From Phyllostachys edulis (taxonomy: Eukaryota > Streptophyta > Magnoliopsida > Poales > Poaceae), in the NCBI GenBank assembly GCA_036346405.1, contig CM070554.1:45779058-45843057 (forward strand): 64,000 nt of DNA. Direction: 5' to 3'. The position numbers and the translations under genes were made by a program. Below, piece after piece: positions 34,584 through 47,082 of this stretch (positions are counted from its first letter, which is position 1; each line of letters starts with the position of its first letter). Under the pieces are notes generated by a model that ran no database searches, was not told the origin of the DNA, and saw only the letters and a program-made list of their open reading frames with translations.

Positions 34584-37500
34584 ATGGACCGAAGCTGGAT
34601 ATACGTTGAGAACCGTGTGATTGAAGAGTACATTAATGGCATGTCTACTTTTAGAAGAGTTGCCGAGCAGGATATGTTGAAGAAGGGGATAAAATTTATG
34701 TACTGTCCATGCATTGATTGCGATAATTTGAAAATATTTACCAACCCGGCGCAGATTGAAGGGCACTTGATTCGAAGGGGTTTCAAAAAGGAGTATACAT
34801 GTTGGACCAGTCACGGTGAAGAGCATATTATACCAAAATGTAGTAACATCGTCGAGGGCGATAACGATATGTCGGATGTGGACTGTGCTTTCGATGAGGG
34901 TAGGTCGCACGATGACAATCTGGATCAGATGCTACGTGATGCAGAAAGGGACTATAGTGAGAGAGAGTTTGGTAGATTCGAGGGCTTAATGGAGGACTCA
35001 GGAAAACATTTGTTCCTGGGCTGCAAGCCGAAATACACAAGGTTGTCATCCGTGCTTGAACTGCTGAAATTGAAGGCAAGCAATGGTTGGTCCGACAAGA
35101 GTTTCACGGTGTTACTAGGTTTCCTAGCAGACATCCTTCCAGAGGGAAACGTGTTGCCCAGAACCACCTACCATGCTAAGAAGGTTCTTTGTCCATTGGG
35201 AATGGAAGTAAAAAGAATACATGCATGTACGAATGATTGTATCCTGTATCATAAAGAGTATACAGACATGCATGTATGTGTAGTGTGCAAAGCATCCCGA
35301 TACAAGCGTAAGAATCATTCCGATGACAGCGAGGGCATCAAGGTGAAGCGAAGACCTCCTGCTAAGGTGTTGTGGTATCTGCTTATAATTCTCCGTTTGA
35401 AGTATTTATTTGTGAACCGAAAGGAGTAAAGATTACTGCGTTGGCACTCGGAGGAGCGTAAGAAAGATGAAAAGATAAGACGCCCTACTGATTCTGCTCT
35501 GCCTAATGAAGAAACTTTGATAGGAGCTTCGAAGACTTCGGTGCGGAACCGAGGAATATATGGTTTGGGTTGAGTACAGATGGAATGAATCCTTTCGGTA
35601 ACATGAGCAGCCAACATAGCATCTGGCCCATGAATCTATGTATGTACAACATTCCTCCTTAGTTGTGTATGAAGCGGAAGTACATTTTGATGTCACTACT
35701 TATCCAAGGGCTGAAGCAACCCAGGAACGATATTGATTGATGTGTACCTAGCACCATTGCTGAAAGGTCTTGTGACACTGTGGAACGAAGGGGTACAGGT
35801 ATGGGAAGCGTACAAACGAGAGAACTTCACTTTACGAGCCATGTTCGGCACCATCTATGATTTTCCTGCACTTCGTAACCTGTCGGGGTTCAGTACGAAA
35901 GGAGTCAAATCATGTCCGCACTGCTTACATGATACCGAGAATGTGTGGCTGAACAACTCGCGCAAAACTATGTACATGCGTCACCGTAGGTTCCTTCCCA
36001 GGTATCACCCATACCGCAAGATGAAGAAACAATTCGACGAAAATAAGAAGGACGGTTCATCTCGAAGGGCTTTTAGAGGGAAATAGGTCTATGATATGGT
36101 TAAGGATATCGATGTTGTGCTTGGAAAGAGACATAAATTGAAGACCCATCAGAAGAACATCTGTAAAAAGCAATCAATTTTTATTGGGAGCACTCAGAAG
36201 TTCGCCACTGCATCGACGTCATGCATGTGGAGAAGAATGTATGTGATAGTTTGATTGGTCTCTTACCGAACATTCGTGACAAAACAAAGGATAGTATCAA
36301 CACACAGCGTGACTTGGTTGATATGAACATAAGGACCGAGTTAGCACCAAAAGAGACCGATAAAGGACGAACGTACCTTTCCCAACTTGCTACACTCTGT
36401 ACAAGGCCGAGAGAAAGGAACTGTGCCAGAGCTTACATGGTGTGAAAGTTTCGTCTGGTTACTCCGCCAGCATGAAGAAACTTGTTTCTATGGAAGATTT
36501 GGAATTAATTGGTATGAAGACTCATAATTGTCATGTGCTGATGACACAAATGCTTCCTGTTGTAATTAGAAGTATTTTGCCGAACAAGGTCCGAGTGGCA
36601 ATTATGAGGTTGTGTTATTTCTTTAACTCAATTGCTCAGAAGGTCATCAATCCCGAAGGACTAGATGCTTTACAGGACGAGGTGGTGACGACTCTATGTC
36701 ATCTTGAGATATATTTCCCTCCATCATTTTTTGATATCATGGTCCATCTCATTGTTCACCTTGTGAAAGAGATAAAGATATGCGGCCCTGTGTTCCTACG
36801 TCATATGTACTCGTTCGAGAGGTACACAGGAATTCTCAAGTCCTATGTACGAAATTGATCTTGGCTAGAGGGAAGCATCATCGAAGGTTATGCAACCGAA
36901 GAGGTCATTGAGTTCTGCGTCGACTACATGGCTCAGGTGGAACCGATAGATGTGCCTCTATCTCGTCATGAGGGGAGGCTAGAGGGTATCGGGACTATCA
37001 AAAGAAAAGCAATCACTCCCGATTTCGACACGTACGCTTAAGCTCATTTCACAGTCTTGCAACACATGACCTAAATGTCCCCATACATCGATGAGCACAA
37101 AGACATGGTACACTAACAGAATCTAGGCCGGTCGGAGGTTTGGATCACGAGAGAGCACAACCGCCGGTTCAACGAATGGTTAAAGGTGTGATTCACTGGG
37201 AGGCCGTCATCAAGTGATGATATGCTTCCATGGTTGGCAAAAGGACAAAAATTTACAATTGTGACATAGCAATGATACGACATAAATGGGTACACATTTT
37301 ATACAACAACTCAGGATATGAAGAGCACCGTCTAGAACAGCGGTGTCCACATAGATGCGTTTCACGAGCAGTTCAACACAGTTGGGTTGAGCTCCTATTA
37401 TGGGTTTGTAGAGGAGATTTGAGAGCTCGACTACATACTTTTCAAGATCCCCCTATTTCGATGCCAGTGGGTGAAACTTCCATAGGGTGTGAAGGTTGAC

Positions 37501-37825
37501 AAGTACGGTGTCACTACTGTGAACCTCAAATGTGTTGGATACAAGGACGAACCATTCGTACTCACTAAGCAAGTTGTTCAAGTTTCTTATGTAAAGGACC
37601 CGACAAATAAGGACCATCACGTAGTTCTTTATGGAAAAAAGGATTGTCGGAGTTGAGAATATTGTGGATGAGGAAGAGTACAATCAATTTGACGAGTTGC
37701 CTCATTTCGGAGACGGCATCAGGCTTGAGGAAGAACCCAGTGAGGAAGCTAGCTATATGCACGTCGATCATCGTGAAGGGCTATTTTTTCAAACAAAATA
37801 GCAAGTGGAATGATCCCACACGGTG
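34584..37825 (+). pseudogene. CACTA TNP2-type transposase, disrupted
   Basis: Starts at ATG 34584 (MDRSWIYVENRVIEEYINGM). The first about 80 residues are the Transpos_assoc domain, with CPCIDCDN and a Cys/His pattern. A long frame runs to 35428 (KFMYCPC, LSSVLELLKLK, HACTNDCILYHKEY, KVLWYL). After frameshifts near 35430-35730 the TNP2 core follows: DVYLAPLLKGLVTLWNEGVQVWEAY and LRAMFGTIYDFPALRNLSGFSTKG (35733-36086; only short words given), MHVEKNVCDSLIGLL (36221), a DUF4218-like part (36590-36855, LPNKVRVAIMRLCYFFN, YSFERYTGILKSYVRN) and a DUF4216-like tail (about 37380-37680, VGYKDEPFVL, VKDPTNKDHHVVLYGK). At least six frame breaks or stops. The protein would cut the element ends during transposition. 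Confidence 0.9.
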
Positions 37826-38009
37826 AACACCTATTTGGAAAATTGTTCTATTGTAATTAAGAAACTCGGCATGTAATTAAAGAATTATTCCATTGTAATT
37901 GATTCACTAATTAAGAAATTATTCCATCTATTGTATCTACTTTCTTGTTTTCGGAGGGCATGTCTAACATTTCCTAAGGCTAGCCAAAAAATAGAATATT
38001 TTTTTAGCT

Positions 38010-38325
38010 ATAAAAGGAACTATCACAGGCGATTTAGTGGAACAAACCGTTTGTGATATATGTAGCACAGATGATTCTTAAGGCGCCAAAACATTTTGCC
38101 TTCCGCGCAAGTGTCTAAAAATCCCCCCCCACCCGCGCTGAGCATCACAGACGGTTCCATAATAAAACTATCTGTGATATGCTCGCTTATCGCAGACGGT
38201 CCTAGAATAGAACCGTCTGTGGTATGCTTGCTTATTACAGACGGTCCTTTAAGAGAACCGTCCGTGATATATAATATCACAGACGGTTCTTTACGAGAAC
38301 CGTCTATGATATGCATTTATAAGTA
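38010..38325. repeat. internal CACTA subterminal-type repeat block
   Basis: At least eight units of ATCACAGACGGTTC / GAACCGTCTGTGATAT in head-to-head pairs. The position, just after the transposase gene, is unusual because such arrays normally sit at element ends. Confidence 0.8.
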
Positions 38326-38420
38326 GGGCCTCGCTAGAGTTTGAGTCCTTACTCCTCAAAGCTCACTCTCCGGTCCGCCTCCCTAGCGCCCTTATTTCTC
38401 GTGTTCCTCCCGGGCCTCCT

Positions 38421-40045
38421 TGAAAGCATCTAGGCCTCTAAAAATTATTTTGGTAATTATTGACAATATGTGAATATGGGACTAACATGTTTATTGAGTG
38501 TTTTAAAGGTTTAGTCCCGTGATGATTATAACAACCTAGAGATGCATGCTAAAGGTTAACATGAAGATCAATATGGTTGAAAGACAAGGTACAAGTAGTT
38601 TATGATCCTTTTTTGTATTTACCGATCTTAGGAGAAAAGGATGGAAGACTGGATTTTAGGTTAAATATTGTACTATTAAAAGGAATCATGACTAGTAGCT
38701 TGATAGCATGTTCTTGTGTCATTTGGATCAATCTAGGATCATGCATGCACTTAGATTTTGCTTTGAAAGCTAACTAAGCTTTTCTCAGAAAAGTCGGTAG
38801 TACTGACGTTTACTTGGCGGTACTACCACACAGCAGTATGACTAGAAAAGTGGAGTGGTGCTACCGCAACCTGGTCAGACCAAAAACTAGTTGGTGGATC
38901 ATTTTTTACAAAGTGACACCCTTAGGAGCTTGTTTACTCACCTAGTAAGCAGTAGTACAAGAGTTCATTTTGCGGAACTACCGCGTCGTGGTATGACCGC
39001 AAATCCTGAGCAAAACTACCGCAACCCGGTCTTTCCGAAAACTAGTAGGCAGTACGTTACTTTGAAACAAGGCCTATTATGGACCTTAAAGGAAAGCGGT
39101 TGTACTGCCCTATGTGAACGGAATGACCGGAGGGCGAAACTACTGCATGATCAATGACAGTAGTACCGTGCCGCATTTCCAACGGCTAGATCAGAGGCAT
39201 TAATTACATCTGCTTGGGCCGTTCATCGCGATTGGAGGAAGTGCGGCAAGATCGCCATTGAACGATTAAAGGCTACCGCTTCGTCTTGAAAACTTCAAGG
39301 TATTTGCCTCTAAAGGTCGAATTTATTTCTGGGGGGTATAAATACCCCTCCACCAGCTCAAGGACGGTACAGAGATACCTTATTTAACATCCTTGGGCTA
39401 AGAGCATTCTCTGTACACCTCATATGCACTTGTTGCATTCATTGTGAGGTTTTTGAGCAAAATTCAAGTGTATTCATTCTAGATTTATCCTTAGCACTTG
39501 ATTGCCATCAAGCGAAGATTGTGGTTCTTCACTCTTGGTGTTTGCCAACACCTAGATGGCTTGGCGGGAGTTCATACGGTGATCTCTTCAAGGAGATTGT
39601 GAAGAGGTCCGGCGCCAAATTGTGAGTGGTTCGATGTTCGCCATCTTCGGAACGGAAGAAGAACAACCACTAGTGAAATTGAGGAGTAAGGCTTAATTCG
39701 TAGAGCCAGTCCAAGTTGCTTGGGCTTTCCTCAACATGGATTAGTGAAGACTGGCAAGTCTTTGATACTACGGTAAAACATAGCGAGTCATCATTTGGTC
39801 ACTTCTTTGTCTCTACTTTCCGTATTTATATTTCTAGCAAATTGAGTTTGTCTTATTTACTTATGCTAGAGATATATTTGTAGAGTCGTATTTTGTTGTG
39901 CCTTAGCTTTACTAGAATTGAGTAGGTATTGAATTGTAATATTAATCTTGTTTAGTTCTAAATTTGTAGAAATTATTTTAGAAAGCAAGAATATTTTTAG
40001 AACCTCCTATTCACCCCCCTCTAGTCAGTTATCCTTGATCCTACA
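38421..40045 (+). mobile_element. solo LTR nested in the CACTA element, family B
   Basis: 1,625 bp, starting TGAAAGCATCTAGGCC and ending ATCCTTGATCCTACA, with a perfect CTCCT duplication (38416-38420, 40046-40050). TATAAATA at 39337-39344 sets plus orientation. CGGTACTACCGC-like words recur at 38810-39030 and 39150. Removing it restores a continuous pyrimidine-rich CACTA sequence. No internal retroelement domain lies beside it. Confidence 0.88.
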
Positions 40046-40050
40046 CTCCT

Positions 40051-40519
40051 CTCTCTGCACTATCCTCCTCCCCTATGCCGCTCATCCCCGAGCCTCCTCT
40101 CTCTGCACTGTCATCCCCGTGCCGTGCTCCTCCCCTACGCTGCCATCATCCCCACGCCTCCTCCCTGCGCTAGCATCCTCTCTCCGTGATCCCCAACCTC
40201 AACGACGTCTCGCTCCCCCGACCTCGACTCCCTCTTCGTCCACACCTCCCGTCGAGGTACGAGCTCACCGCTTTGGATTGTGCTAGTAGAAGTTTCAAAT
40301 TCTGCCGATTTGATTGACTCTAGCACTGAGAGATATTGCTTAGTAATATTGTGTCATGTTATTCATCAAATCCCTCTGTTTCATTATGTTGATGCTTTTT
40401 GGTCATTTTGCTCTATTCTATTGGTAGCTTCTGTTCATTGTGATTATTGTCCAGTCATTGTTTATATTCCTGTCAATTAAAATATTATGTAGTTGGTTCA
40501 ATTGAAATATTGACAGTGA
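40051..40519. other. CACTA interior between two solo LTRs
   Basis: C-rich sequence (CTCCTCCCCTA-type words) then AT-rich sequence; probably the leader or intron of the element's second gene. No coding match of its own. Confidence 0.4.
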
Positions 40520-40524
40520 ACTCT

Positions 40525-42776
40525 TGTAGGACCGGAAAGGCGACTAGAGGGGGGTGAATAGGAGCACGAACACTTTTTCACCTTAATTGAATTCAATACT
40601 AATTTCACTCCAATAGCTATAAAATCTATGAAGATCAATATACAAGCACAGTGCAAGACTTGTATTGATCCAATCAAAACCCCGAAGCAAAACAGCCAAA
40701 ATTACCAAAAACTCAATTCACACAGAGTTGGGCTGTCAGACCTCTCAGAATGGCGGTCTGACCTCTCCATGGGGCGGTCTGACCTCTGATATTGGCGGTC
40801 TGACCGCCAGCCTGACGATGAACAAATTTCAAACAAAGACAGACAACCAAAACCGAAACTCAAATCGGTCTAAATTTTGATCCGTAAGACCAAACTCCAC
40901 GAAATTTGAGACACACCTTCTTAAAGATATTAGAAACATATTCCAATCAAAGATTGCAGAGATCCATGCCAAAGTTCCTATCTTTTTCAGTTTGAACGAA
41001 TGGTGCTTCAAAACCGAGCCAAATGCGAAAACGGTGATTGAGATGATTTCGTGGGAGGAATCAATACAAGATGGCTAAGGATGGTCTCCCATACATCTTA
41101 GCACTCTCAATCACAAGAAGAATCAAGCCAAAAGCTCACAAGAGCAAAACCCCCGAAAATCACCCTTTCTTCAACAAAACTGGGCAAAACCAAAACTTAG
41201 ATCCAAAAGCTTACTCGTAGATGATTGATGATCAAGATGAACCTAGATGGGTTCCCACATATCCTAGCAAGCAAGATCAAGAGGAAAAACCAAGTAAAAA
41301 CTCCCGGATCAAAGAAAGGCCCAAAATCATCAAATAGAGAGGATGAACACAAGAACGAAATAGAGACTCATCTTGTGAAATCTAGTTGGATTGATTTGGA
41401 TAGATGGATGATTGTTGTTTACAGCCACTCCCACTTGGAGGACAAAGCTCAACACTTGAGCACTCAAATCAATCCCTCTCTAGAACCCTAGCTCTCCTTC
41501 TTTCATCCCAAACCCTAAAACACAAAATAGGGTTATCTAAATGGCCAAGGATTACTAAGTGCAACCAGCACTTAGCCCTTATAGAGTGGAGGCTAGATCC
41601 TAGAGAATATTCCATTAGGGCACCCATTAGACCCCACACACAAATGGGTTAACACACGCACGCATCTCAAAGCGCCGTCTTCATCATCGATTGACCTAAA
41701 CCGCTTCACGATGCACTGACCTGCGCCGTGGTTTAGCCAAAAGGTCACCAATGCGGTAGTTGGTGAAATTACCAAAATACCCCTTCTCGATCCTTCTCCA
41801 AAAGACCGAGTCCATCTGCGCGAATCACTCGCCTGCTTCGCCACGTGTAGGTTGATCAACGGCTCCATGTCGTCAAGTCTCTCCCGTCCGGATCCCACCG
41901 GCACCACTGAGCACTTGCAACGACTCTCATGCCGCTTGATCCAACTAGTCGCACCGAACTGCCCGTTCAGTCATCCATGTCCATCCTGCGCCCCGCTTGA
42001 GTCCTCTGACCTCACCCGGCATTTTTGATCGTTCTGGACCTCAGCTCTCCTTGGTCCCGATCCTCCTCGCCGCTGACCGTCATAGACCTGCAAGCCACCT
42101 GCACAGCAATAGACCAACAAACCGTTTTCGGGAATAAGTTCTTCACAACTTGACCCATGTTAGCCAAAACATGCATCATGCAACACATATGCAATGATAA
42201 TCATAAACTTGACCTAAAAACCACAAATCGCCGCCACGCGGGCCGGGCGAACAAAAGCCAACGCCGGCCGATCACCACCCTTGGCGGTCGACCGCCACCG
42301 GCCGATCGACCACCAAAGACAAGGCCGGTCGACCGCCTCTAGACTTAGCCAAAATTCCTCTCAAGGAAATCCGAACCTCTCTGGAATTTTCAATCGAATA
42401 GAAGTTTTCCCTGTAAGCTCCAAAAATTATGGGACCAAGTGTAGAAGAACCCTCTTACTTGCCTACACCCTCTATTTTTGGCATAGCTCCAAAATCCGAA
42501 GTCATTAAATTGGCTGGTCTGACTGCTCAGGCAAAGCCGGTCAGACCGCTCCACTAGCCTGTCTGACCGCCACCCTGGCCGGTCTAACCGCCAGCCACCA
42601 TTCCAGAAAAACCACACAAGGCATGGCCGGTCTGACCGCCACCATGGCCGATCAGACCGCCAGAGGCCTGACAGAACTGGAGCAACGTCGAAAACGGGTG
42701 ATTCCGCAAACCCTCAACGTCATTGCCAATTGTCTCATCATCTTAAGATCGTAGGCATATCCCCATGATATCCACA
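40525..42776 (-). mobile_element. solo LTR nested in the CACTA element, family A, copy 2
   Basis: 2,252 bp with a perfect ACTCT duplication (40520-40524, 42777-42781). The same family as 27629-29632: both begin TGT[TA]GGACCG, share GACTAGAGGGGGGTGAATAGG near that edge, and end CATATCCCCATGATATCCAC. It carries extra GGTCTGACCGCC-type words near 42240-42660, which explains the greater length. Minus orientation is inferred by matching copy 1. No internal domain beside it. Confidence 0.88.
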
Positions 42777-42926
42777 ACTCTCAATTGATAATTTATTTTG
42801 TTGTGAAGTTCTATCTTTTGAGCATTTTATCCTGATTGACGCAATACTGATTTGTTGATCTTGCAGTAATATCATTTATTGATGCAATACCGATTTGTTA
42901 ATCTTGCAAGATAGCAAGTAAGCGAG

Positions 42927-45900
42927 ATGGCGTCCGCACCGTCTTCGCTGCCGTCATCGACGTCGCCAAATGCATCTAGATCTCTAAGAAAAGTGGTACC
43001 TAAGAGACATGCAAGAGGAATATCAAAAATGCATGTGGCCCGAATGACCATCACGGCCATCAGTACCGCTGGGATCCCTCTGCTTCCCCAGAAAGCAGCG
43101 GTAGCATTCCGAACCACCTGTAGTATACTTGGAAGGAAACGGGTCCCCATCACCACACAGAAATGGAAGGATCTGATGGCCGTAGAGAAAGCACAACTAT
43201 GGATTGAAAGTACAATGTGGTTCGAGATCCCACTAGAAGTCTCCGAACTCGTGCGATAGCAGGCGTTCCTCGCGATGGGACACGGGGTTCGAGATCCCAC
43301 TAGAAGTCTCCGAACTCGTGCGATGGCAGGCGTTCCTCGCGATGGGACACGCTTGGAAGACTTTCAAGGGCAAGCTTGTCACGGAGTACGTGAACAAAGA
43401 TTGGACGTCGTGAACAAGGATTGGACGCCCTGCAGAAAGTATCGTTTCATGTCGTCGGATACATAGGACGCCTTTGTGCAGATGAAGACGACGGATGAAT
43501 TTCAGCAGCAAAGTGCGGCGCACAAGGCTATCCAGACACAAAACATTCACCCACATAGACTCGGCACTGCTGGGTAAGCGGGTAAAATCCAGGGATGGAT
43601 GACTGAGGACAATGTGGAAATTTGATCGGAGGTCTCTCCGCCATTTGCCGAGATCACAAATGAGCGCGCCCGAAACTAGTTAAGAGTGAGGGCCTCAACC
43701 ACGTCATCGGGTGCCATCTCTTTCACAAACCCGGCAGACGAGGGAGATATGTCGAACTATCTAGTTGTTAATAAGTCCATAACTTCATAGGGTCTAAAAT
43801 AACATGATGGCATCTTGCAGCAAACATTGAGTACCCATTCTTCCCAAGCCTCCTTCGAAGCAGTCAGGGAGAAGGATATACTGTCCACGGCCCTGGGAAA
43901 CAAGGAGCAATCGGGTCGCACATGGGGCCTTGGGTTTTACGTACCTTGGATGCATGGATTCCCGCACGACTTCGAGGCGTATAGGAGTCAAAAGAGATCC
44001 AAGGCCGAGCGCGAGGAACAGTTGAAAGATGAGATTAGTGCACAGATTACTGCACAATTTCAAGGATAGTTAACATCATTGTAAGAACAAATGAATCAAC
44101 TCATTAACCAGTCGCAAGCCGCCCCTGTGATTTTGGAAGTCAGTCCCCCTCAACATCGGAGTAGTGTAGTGTCCACGCCTGCACTTTCTGAGCATGGTGG
44201 CGTCCAATTACCTATCAACATCATCCAGGTAATGTACATATCTGGAATACTCTAAAGATAGACCTGTAGAACGTCTTAACTAATTGTGTATCGTTTTGTA
44301 GGTGCCCACGGCCTATAGGCTCCAAGTGAGACTGGTTGAGTCTATTTCTGTTGAGGCTGGGTAGGAGGTGGTGTATCCATGCTAGGAAGGGATAGTGGTG
44401 CACAGTGCCCAGCTGGCGCAGGGTTACGCTAAGGTCTAGGTAGGCATGGTACATGATAATTTGATGGTCGTCCCGCTGGAGAAACGCTCGAATGAAAACA
44501 TCATAACACTAGGGGATGCCTTGTACACTTATGTCCAGTGGCCCAAGAGGGACATCGCCCTTGACCCTGCAGTGCCGTGATCTCCACACAATGACCATGT
44601 CTCTCCAACAGTACCCTCGATGACTCCACCTCAACCCCCATTTTAGAAGGCCTCCATATCAGCTACCGTGGAGACGACGCCGAAGAAATATGAAAAGCGT
44701 GTCGAGTCATCTTCTAGGAAGACAAATAGCACGCGAGGCGCTAAGGCCAAATCAAAGAAGATTAAGTCGCCTCACAAGCCAGGACGTTCTCCCTCGGAAT
44801 GCCGTTGGTCTCCGACACAATATTACGCCACATTGGTTTGTCTTGCAGGACTTTGCATGCCTGGTACATGCAGTAGACCGACGAGACGAGGGAAGACCAA
44901 CCTACTGGATTCACTGTCAGCTACACGGAGAACCATTTCCTCCATAAGCCAGGCTACTTTGCTGTGGGTTTCGAAGACTTATTTGATCTATTCAACCTCA
45001 GCGCCCTCGACGTCTCACTTCTACGATACTGGACACTATAAGTGTGTACAATCAAGTTCTACATTCATACAATACCGATAAATGTCATAACTCATTGCTT
45101 ATGTATAGATACATGATGCAACAAGCCCGACGATCGCGATAATCGGTGGGTTTCCTCGACCCATAGTTGATCTCTGAGCAATGCATCACTCAAGACGCAT
45201 CCTACGTCGAGAAGTACATAATGAGGGGTTGCTTACTCACCGTGACAAGGACTACATACTGGTACCCTACAATCAGGGGTAAGTGCTTCACTACTTGCTA
45301 TACAATTTTTATTTGTTCTTTATACGTAACACGAACTTAGGTTTAATGACTAATGACTATAGTGACATACATGAGTAGGTTCCACTGGATCCTATTAGTC
45401 ATTATACCAAAGTGGAACAAGATAATATATCTTGATTCCCTAATCGATAAAAACTACGACTTCACCATTATGCAAAAAGTACTCGACAGGTACGCTCATT
45501 TCCTCCATATGTGACTCTATTGTAGTCTTCCTTCGTTTGAAATGTTTGAGGATAAATTTTTGAAATCACGTAGGTCGTTTAGCGCCTTTGTTGCCGGGGG
45601 AGGGACACATAAGGAACCGAGCGCCACACTGCAATACAAGACGCAATTTCTAGTATCCGCTACAACACAATAATCCTATATCACACTTCGTAACCTGGCC
45701 TCTTGAATTGATTATACCTATATCCTATATCACACTTCTATTTTTGTAGTGCCACCAGCAACTACTACAAGGCAACGTATGTGCATTCTACGTTTGTCGT
45801 CATATGCTAGAAATCATGAGTGCTAAGATGAAGGATCCAGAGGTTTGTCAGTCAATCTCGCAATAATTATTTCGTAATTATGAATTTAAATATATATATA

Positions 45901-46064
45901 TGCTTACTACTTTACTTTTGCTAGCGACAGGGCATGACAATTGAAGAAAGTGTCTTCCATCTGGACATACTCGCGAACGTTTGAGGACTACTCACCGCCT
46001 TCATCACGAGGAGATCATTAACCAGAATGGAGAGTTTCACCTCGGCGATACCGATTTATTGTAA
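42927..46064 (+). pseudogene. CACTA second gene: Transposase_24-like with Ulp1-type C-terminus, disrupted
   Basis: ATG at 42927 opens a Ser/Pro-rich N-terminus. The Transposase_24-like part follows: EIPLEVSELVR, a duplicated stretch of about 60 bp at 43218-43345, KDWTPCRKYRFMSSD, and SAAHKAIQTQNIHPHRLGTAG around 43500-43575. GRTWGLGFYVPWMHGFPHDF sits near 43917-43975. After a Gln/Lys-rich linker, scattered exons (about 44890-46064) resemble the Ulp1-like cysteine-protease region: NVCAFYVCRHMLEIM near 45775 and HHEEIINQNGEFHLGDTDLL just before the stop at 46062-46064. Introns are likely and many frames are broken. In autonomous CACTA elements this second gene acts with TNP2, as a DNA-binding or accessory factor; the Ulp1 role is not settled. 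Confidence 0.75.
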
Positions 46065-46239
46065 TTCACTTTGAGTTGTAATTCAAATCACTTTATAATT
46101 GATATTAAGTTTTTAAATCACTTTGAGTTGTTCTATATCAAATCAATTGTGATATATCTGTTTTCTGCTTGCTTGTTTTCAGAGGGCATGACTAGCATAT
46201 GTGAGGCTAGATGAAAAACCAAAATATTTAGCTATAGAA

Positions 46240-47079
46240 CAAACTACCACAGACAGTTTTGTGGAATAAATCATCTGTGAATACAAACTATCATAGACGA
46301 CTACCACTAAAAACCGTCTGTGAATGCAAACTATCATAGACAGCTACCACAAAAAACCGTCTGTGATATATAGGATATCACATACGATTATTTTTATTAA
46401 CCGCCTGTGATATTTATCCAATCACAAATGACTACCACCAACAACCGTCTGTGATATATTGAAAATCACAAACGACTATTTTTACTAACCGTCTATGATA
46501 TATATACAATCACAGACAGTTACTACTAACAACCGTCTATGATATGTATCTAATCACAGATAGCTACTACTAACACCCATCTGTAATACACTAATACACA
46601 TCCAATCACATACGGCTACCACCAACAACCGTATGTGATATGTCGGATATCACAGACGGCTGCTACAAAAAACCGTCTGTGATATTTATGATATCACAGA
46701 CGGTTATTTTTACTAACCGTCTGTGTTATGTATCTAATCACAGACGATTGGTACATATAACCGTCTGTGATAGTTGATCTTCACAGACGGTTTATACCAG
46801 AAAACTGTATGTGTTGTTGCTTATCACAGACGGTTATTTTTACTAACCGTCTGTGTTATGTATCTAATCACGCATTTATTGGTACATATAACCGCTCGTG
46901 ATAGTTGGTCTTCACAGATGGTTTATGCCGTAAAACCGCTCGTGTTGTTGCTTATCACAGACGGCTCAACATCGCCTCGTGATAACCGCTCATATCATAG
47001 ACACATAAATTCAGATGGTTGAGAAACTGTCTGTGATGGTTGTTTAGAACCATCTGTGATGATTCTTTCTGTAGTAGTG
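46240..47079. repeat. right subterminal repeat array of the CACTA element
   Basis: About 25 units of ATCACAGACGGTT or its complement, mostly in inverted pairs separated by 6-20 bp, ending with GATTCTTTCTGTAGTAGTG at 47079. Confidence 0.92.
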
Positions 47080-47082
47080 TCT

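Larger units (their letters stand above)
29824..47079 (+). mobile_element. 17.3-kb CACTA (En/Spm) transposon with nested insertions
   Basis: The left end CATTACTACAAAAGAGG and the complement of the right end, CACTACTACAGAAAGAA, form imperfect TIRs. TCT on both sides (29821-29823, 47080-47082) is the 3-bp target duplication of this superfamily. Both ends hold dense subterminal repeats of TCACAGACGGTT / AACCGTCTGTGA. The interior has, left to right: captured gene pieces, two long inverted repeats, a TNP2-type transposase gene, two nested solo LTRs, and a Transposase_24/Ulp1-type gene, all on the plus strand and all broken. Without the nested LTRs the element is about 13.4 kb, normal for autonomous CACTA. 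The first TIR base triplet is CAT rather than CAC, and the coding defects suggest it is now immobile unless helped in trans. Confidence 0.9.

Noticed and set aside
27629..42776. The two family A LTRs read as the two ends of a single 15-kb retrotransposon
   Set aside because: Each has its own different 5-bp duplication (CTTTC and ACTCT), and the CACTA left boundary with its own TCT flank lies between them.
46240..47060. Regularly spaced short repeats resembling a CRISPR-like array
   Set aside because: Repeats alternate in orientation, vary in spacing and sequence, and end at a CACTA terminus; they are transposon subterminal repeats in a plant genome.
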